A stretch of 45,334 nucleotides of DNA from Candidatus Methylomirabilis sp. (lineage in GTDB: Bacteria > Muiribacteriota > Ozemobacteria > Ozemobacterales > Ozemobacteraceae). Below the pieces are notes generated by a model that was given only the letters and a program-made list of their open reading frames with translations, was not told the origin of the DNA and made no database searches. Shown piece by piece: positions 43,152-45,334 of the stretch. Numbering within the stretch: position 1 is the first letter of the stretch; every line of letters begins with the position of its first letter. The position numbers were made by a program, and so were the translations under genes. The stretch is taken from the NCBI GenBank assembly GCA_020722725.1, contig DYKG01000028.1:1-45334 (forward strand), written 5' to 3'.

Positions 43152-44915
43152 TTATTCCCTGACTATTTTCAGATGCAGCTCTTTGAGCTGTTTTTCGGTG
43201 ACCTCAGAGGGCGCCTGCATCAGGAGATCCTGGGCGTTCTGATTCATCGGGAAAGCAATTACTTCGCGAATGTTGGGTTCATTGGCAAGCAGCATTACCA
43301 TGCGGTCAACGCCGGGTGCAATGCCGCCGTGGGGCGGTGCGCCGAATTTGAAGGCTTTGATCATGCCGCCGAATTTTTCATCGACGACGCTTGAATCGTA
43401 GCCGGCAATTTCAAATGCTTTATACATAATATCGGGGCGGTGATTTCTGATGGCGCCAGAGCTTAATTCGACACCATTGCACACGATATCATACTGAAAA
43501 GCTTTGATGGAAAGCGGATCTTTGGTTAACAGCGCTTCCATGCCGCCCTGGGGCATCGAGAAAGGATTGTGGCTGAATTGAGTCTGCCCGGTTTCTTCAT
43601 CTTTTTCAAACATCGGGAAATCGACGATCCAGCAAAAGCGGTAGCTGTCTTTTTCACGTAAATCAAGCAGGTCGGCCAGGTGAAGGCGAACTTTTCCAAG
43701 AATAACCGAGGCAACATCTTTGTTGTCGGCGATGATGAAGATTCCATGGCCGGTTTTGCTGCCCAGACGGTTTTTCAGTTCGGCTTTGGTTGCATCAGAA
43801 AGCGGTTTGGCAAGGCTTCCCCTGATTTCGCCGTCAGCGAAAATCAGCGACGCAAGGCCTTTTGCGCCAGCCTCTTTGGCAAAATCTTCGACATCTTTGA
43901 GGAATTTGCGTGATTTATCGGCAACGTTGGGAACGGTAAGTGCTCTAACCACTCCACCATTTTCAACTATTGATTTGAAAGCATTGAAATCCGAGGCGGC
44001 AAAAATATCAGAAACATCGGCGATTTCTGCGGCCAGCCGCAAATCTGGTTTGTCACAGCCGTATTTGAGCATTGCATCTTCGAAGGGAATTCTGGGGAAG
44101 GGAGGTTTGTTGACCTTCCAGTTTGAGAACTCGGTGAACAGGCCGTGCATAAGGTTTTCCATCGCAGCAAAAACGTCTTCCTGGGTGGCGAAAGACATTT
44201 CCACGTCGAGCTGGTAAAATTCACCGGGAGAGCGGTCGGCACGGGCGTCTTCGTCTCTGAAGCAGGGGGCGATCTGAAAATAGCGGTCAAACCCGGAAAC
44301 CATCAGGAGCTGTTTGAACTGCTGCGGTGCCTGTGGCAGGGCGTAGAATTTACCCGGATAAAGCCGGCTGGGCACCAGGTAATCGCGGGCCCCTTCAGGG
44401 GAACTGCTGGTTAAAATGGGCGTTTGAAATTCTTGAAAGCCCATTTCGATCATGCGGCGGCGAATGCTGGCAATGATCTGTGAGCGGCGCAGAATATTGT
44501 GGTGCAGCTTTTCCCGGCGAAGGTCGAGAAAACGGTAAGCAAGCCTGGTGGTTTCGGGGGAATTGTCATCATCGGCAACCTGAAATGGCAAAATGTCGGC
44601 CATGCTCTGAAGAATAACCGCTTTTGCTTCCACTTCGATTTCGCCGGTGGGCATGTCACGATTGATATTATCACCACGGCTTCTTACAATGCCGTCAATG
44701 GTTACGACTGATTCAACTCTGATGCCATCGAGCTCTTTAAACGCCATGGTTCCAGGTTCGGCGATTACCTGGGTAATGCCGTAATTATCGCGCAGGGTTA
44801 CGAAAAGAACGCCGCCAAGGTTGCGCTTGCGATGAATCCAGCCAGAAAGCCTGATTTCACTGTTAACGTCTTTGCCACGAAGTTCGCCACAGGTATGAGT
44901 ACGGTATTTCTGCAT
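43152..44915 (-). CDS. aspS: Aspartyl-tRNA synthetase
   Basis: This 587-residue cytoplasmic class II synthetase charges tRNA-Asp. The N-terminal OB-fold anticodon-binding domain (about 1-105; SGWIHRKRNLGGVLFVTLRD), motif 2 FRDEDARADRSPGEFYQLD, the bacterial GAD insertion (about 300-410) and motif 3 GGIAPGVDRMVML are visible. Leu at the position of HRKRNLGG that is often His in non-discriminating bacterial enzymes fits a discriminating type, but one residue does not prove it. AAAGGAAAC precedes the ATG. First gene of the aspS-spermidine-like-hrpB operon. Confidence 0.97.
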   Translation of the reverse strand: MQKYRTHTCGELRGKDVNSEIRLSGWIHRKRNLGGVLFVTLRDNYGITQVIAEPGTMAFKELDGIRVESVVTIDGIVRSRGDNINRDMPTGEIEVEAKAVILQSMADILPFQVADDDNSPETTRLAYRFLDLRREKLHHNILRRSQIIASIRRRMIEMGFQEFQTPILTSSSPEGARDYLVPSRLYPGKFYALPQAPQQFKQLLMVSGFDRYFQIAPCFRDEDARADRSPGEFYQLDVEMSFATQEDVFAAMENLMHGLFTEFSNWKVNKPPFPRIPFEDAMLKYGCDKPDLRLAAEIADVSDIFAASDFNAFKSIVENGGVVRALTVPNVADKSRKFLKDVEDFAKEAGAKGLASLIFADGEIRGSLAKPLSDATKAELKNRLGSKTGHGIFIIADNKDVASVILGKVRLHLADLLDLREKDSYRFCWIVDFPMFEKDEETGQTQFSHNPFSMPQGGMEALLTKDPLSIKAFQYDIVCNGVELSSGAIRNHRPDIMYKAFEIAGYDSSVVDEKFGGMIKAFKFGAPPHGGIAPGVDRMVMLLANEPNIREVIAFPMNQNAQDLLMQAPSEVTEKQLKELHLKIVRE

Positions 44916-44951
44916 CAGAGTAGTTTCCTTTGGTGTCTGAAATTTGTCTGC

Positions 44952-44980
44952 AGTTTAGCGCAAAGCAAGGCAAAGCGCAA
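44952..44980 (-). promoter_or_regulatory. Putative aspS promoter
   Basis: On the minus strand TTGCGC (44975-44980) and TAAACT (44952-44957) are 17 bases apart, about 36 bases before the aspS ATG. Confidence 0.45.
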
Positions 44981-45193
44981 GTTCGATGAGGCTTTCCATT
45001 CACCGAGAATTGCAGGTAATCACCCTGGAAATTTAAGACTTTTAAAAAAACGACCCTCCCGGCAGGGGAAGGCCTTAAGAGGTTGGAAGTTTGTGTTTAC
45101 AGCGAATTTATGAGAAAATTCGTCGAATTCAAAGGGAGCTGATTTGATAATATAAAATATTACAACAAAAATCAATCCCTTGCAGAAAAAAAA

Positions 45194-45270
45194 CAGCAAT
45201 TCTCGGTATGCGGATTGGTGCAGCTTCCGGCAATGGTTTCGTCGGGATCGTTTGTGCTATCCGGTATTTA
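45194..45270 (+). repeat. 77-bp inverted dispersed repeat, right copy
   Basis: Near-perfect reverse complement of 53-129 (one mismatch at 45202). It ends 64 bases from the window end. Fourteen bases upstream of the inner ATG are part of the shared block, so the repeat is not simply a conserved coding start. See the left copy for the minus-strand frame. Confidence 0.85.
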
Positions 45271-45334
45271 AGCAGAGTTTCGGGCCTCTGCCAGGATAGT
45301 TATTTAAAAGAGTTGTCCAGTCGGGCCATAATGC

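Larger units (their letters stand above)
44916..45334. other. Right-end intergenic region
   Basis: These 419 bases contain the aspS promoter, an A+T-rich middle (45080-45190) with a small inverted repeat (GAATTT and AAATTC near 45105-45122), and the right copy of the 77-bp repeat. An ATG at 45208 opens a frame that stays open to the window end (42 codons), without a ribosome site. I cannot tell whether it is a gene start. No RNA gene seen. Confidence 0.5.

Noticed and set aside
44832-45113. 93-aa plus-strand frame across the aspS start
   Set aside because: Overlaps the aspS start and promoter antisense; no ribosome site or recognisable motif.
53-45270. Template/variable repeat pair of a diversity-generating retroelement
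   Set aside because: Only one mismatch, not adenine-biased, and no reverse transcriptase in the window.
45208-45334. Possible start of a nucleotide-sugar dehydrogenase (Gly-Xaa-Gly-Phe-Val-Gly-Ile-Val)
   Set aside because: The short Rossmann-like string lies in the repeat, the left copy stops after 21 codons, the spacing of the usual beta strand differs, and no ribosome site is present.

Overview
The window is about 45 kb of densely packed bacterial chromosome, roughly half G+C. I see no rRNA, tRNA, CRISPR array, transposase or phage gene. Many lipoproteins with clear lipoboxes, prepilin-type proteins and large signal-peptide-bearing surface proteins suggest a Gram-negative (diderm) bacterium. 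Flagellin, two pseudopilin sets and many exported proteins without close named families would suit a poorly cultured lineage such as candidate phylum Riflebacteria; that placement is an inference with low confidence. Near-identical 77-bp sequences lie in inverted orientation close to both window ends, so the window may be a contig that breaks at a dispersed repeat.

Layout. 206-904 (+) is an acidic cytoplasmic protein. 905-8856 (-) is a surface operon: a 1804-aa Ig-repeat protein with a C-terminal FlgD-like/sorting-like domain, a TPR lipoprotein, and a fibronectin-III plus beta-helix lipoprotein. 9039-11666 (+) is a lipoprotein with IPT/TIG domains and a peptidase M30-like region that has lost its zinc site. 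11748-16234 (-) is a signalling operon: exported binding-like protein, histidine kinase, and sigma-54-type response regulator. 16328-17350 (+) is a NodB polysaccharide deacetylase. 17354-24562 (-) holds a TPR membrane protein, an exported protein, three prepilin-like proteins and a GAF plus class III nucleotide cyclase.

24815-25756 (+) is class II fructose-bisphosphate aldolase with a good promoter and terminator. 25838-30607 (+) is a compact gene row (lipoprotein, small protein, YbjN-like, NEW3/TPR-like, HEAT-repeat membrane protein), followed by a STAS protein and a short flagellin with a strong terminator. 32073-32546 (-) is a small exported protein with a G9 tract in its signal peptide. 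32699-35775 (+) is a second set of three pseudopilin-like proteins. 35858-38349 (+) is a secreted HExxH zincin with a Thr/Ser linker, followed by a paralogue carrying two tandem copies of the same domain, both with broken active sites. 38350-44915 (-) is aspS, a membrane-fused spermidine-synthase-like protein, and hrpB.

Functionally the window is mostly cell-envelope and surface biology: two pseudopilin sets each resembling a GspI/GspJ/GspK tip trio, secreted active and inactive metallopeptidase-like proteins, large adhesin-like proteins, and envelope-facing sensors. The most notable observation is repeated conversion of secreted zinc peptidase folds into apparent pseudoenzymes (one M30-like, two zincin domains), one case lying directly beside an intact paralogue.
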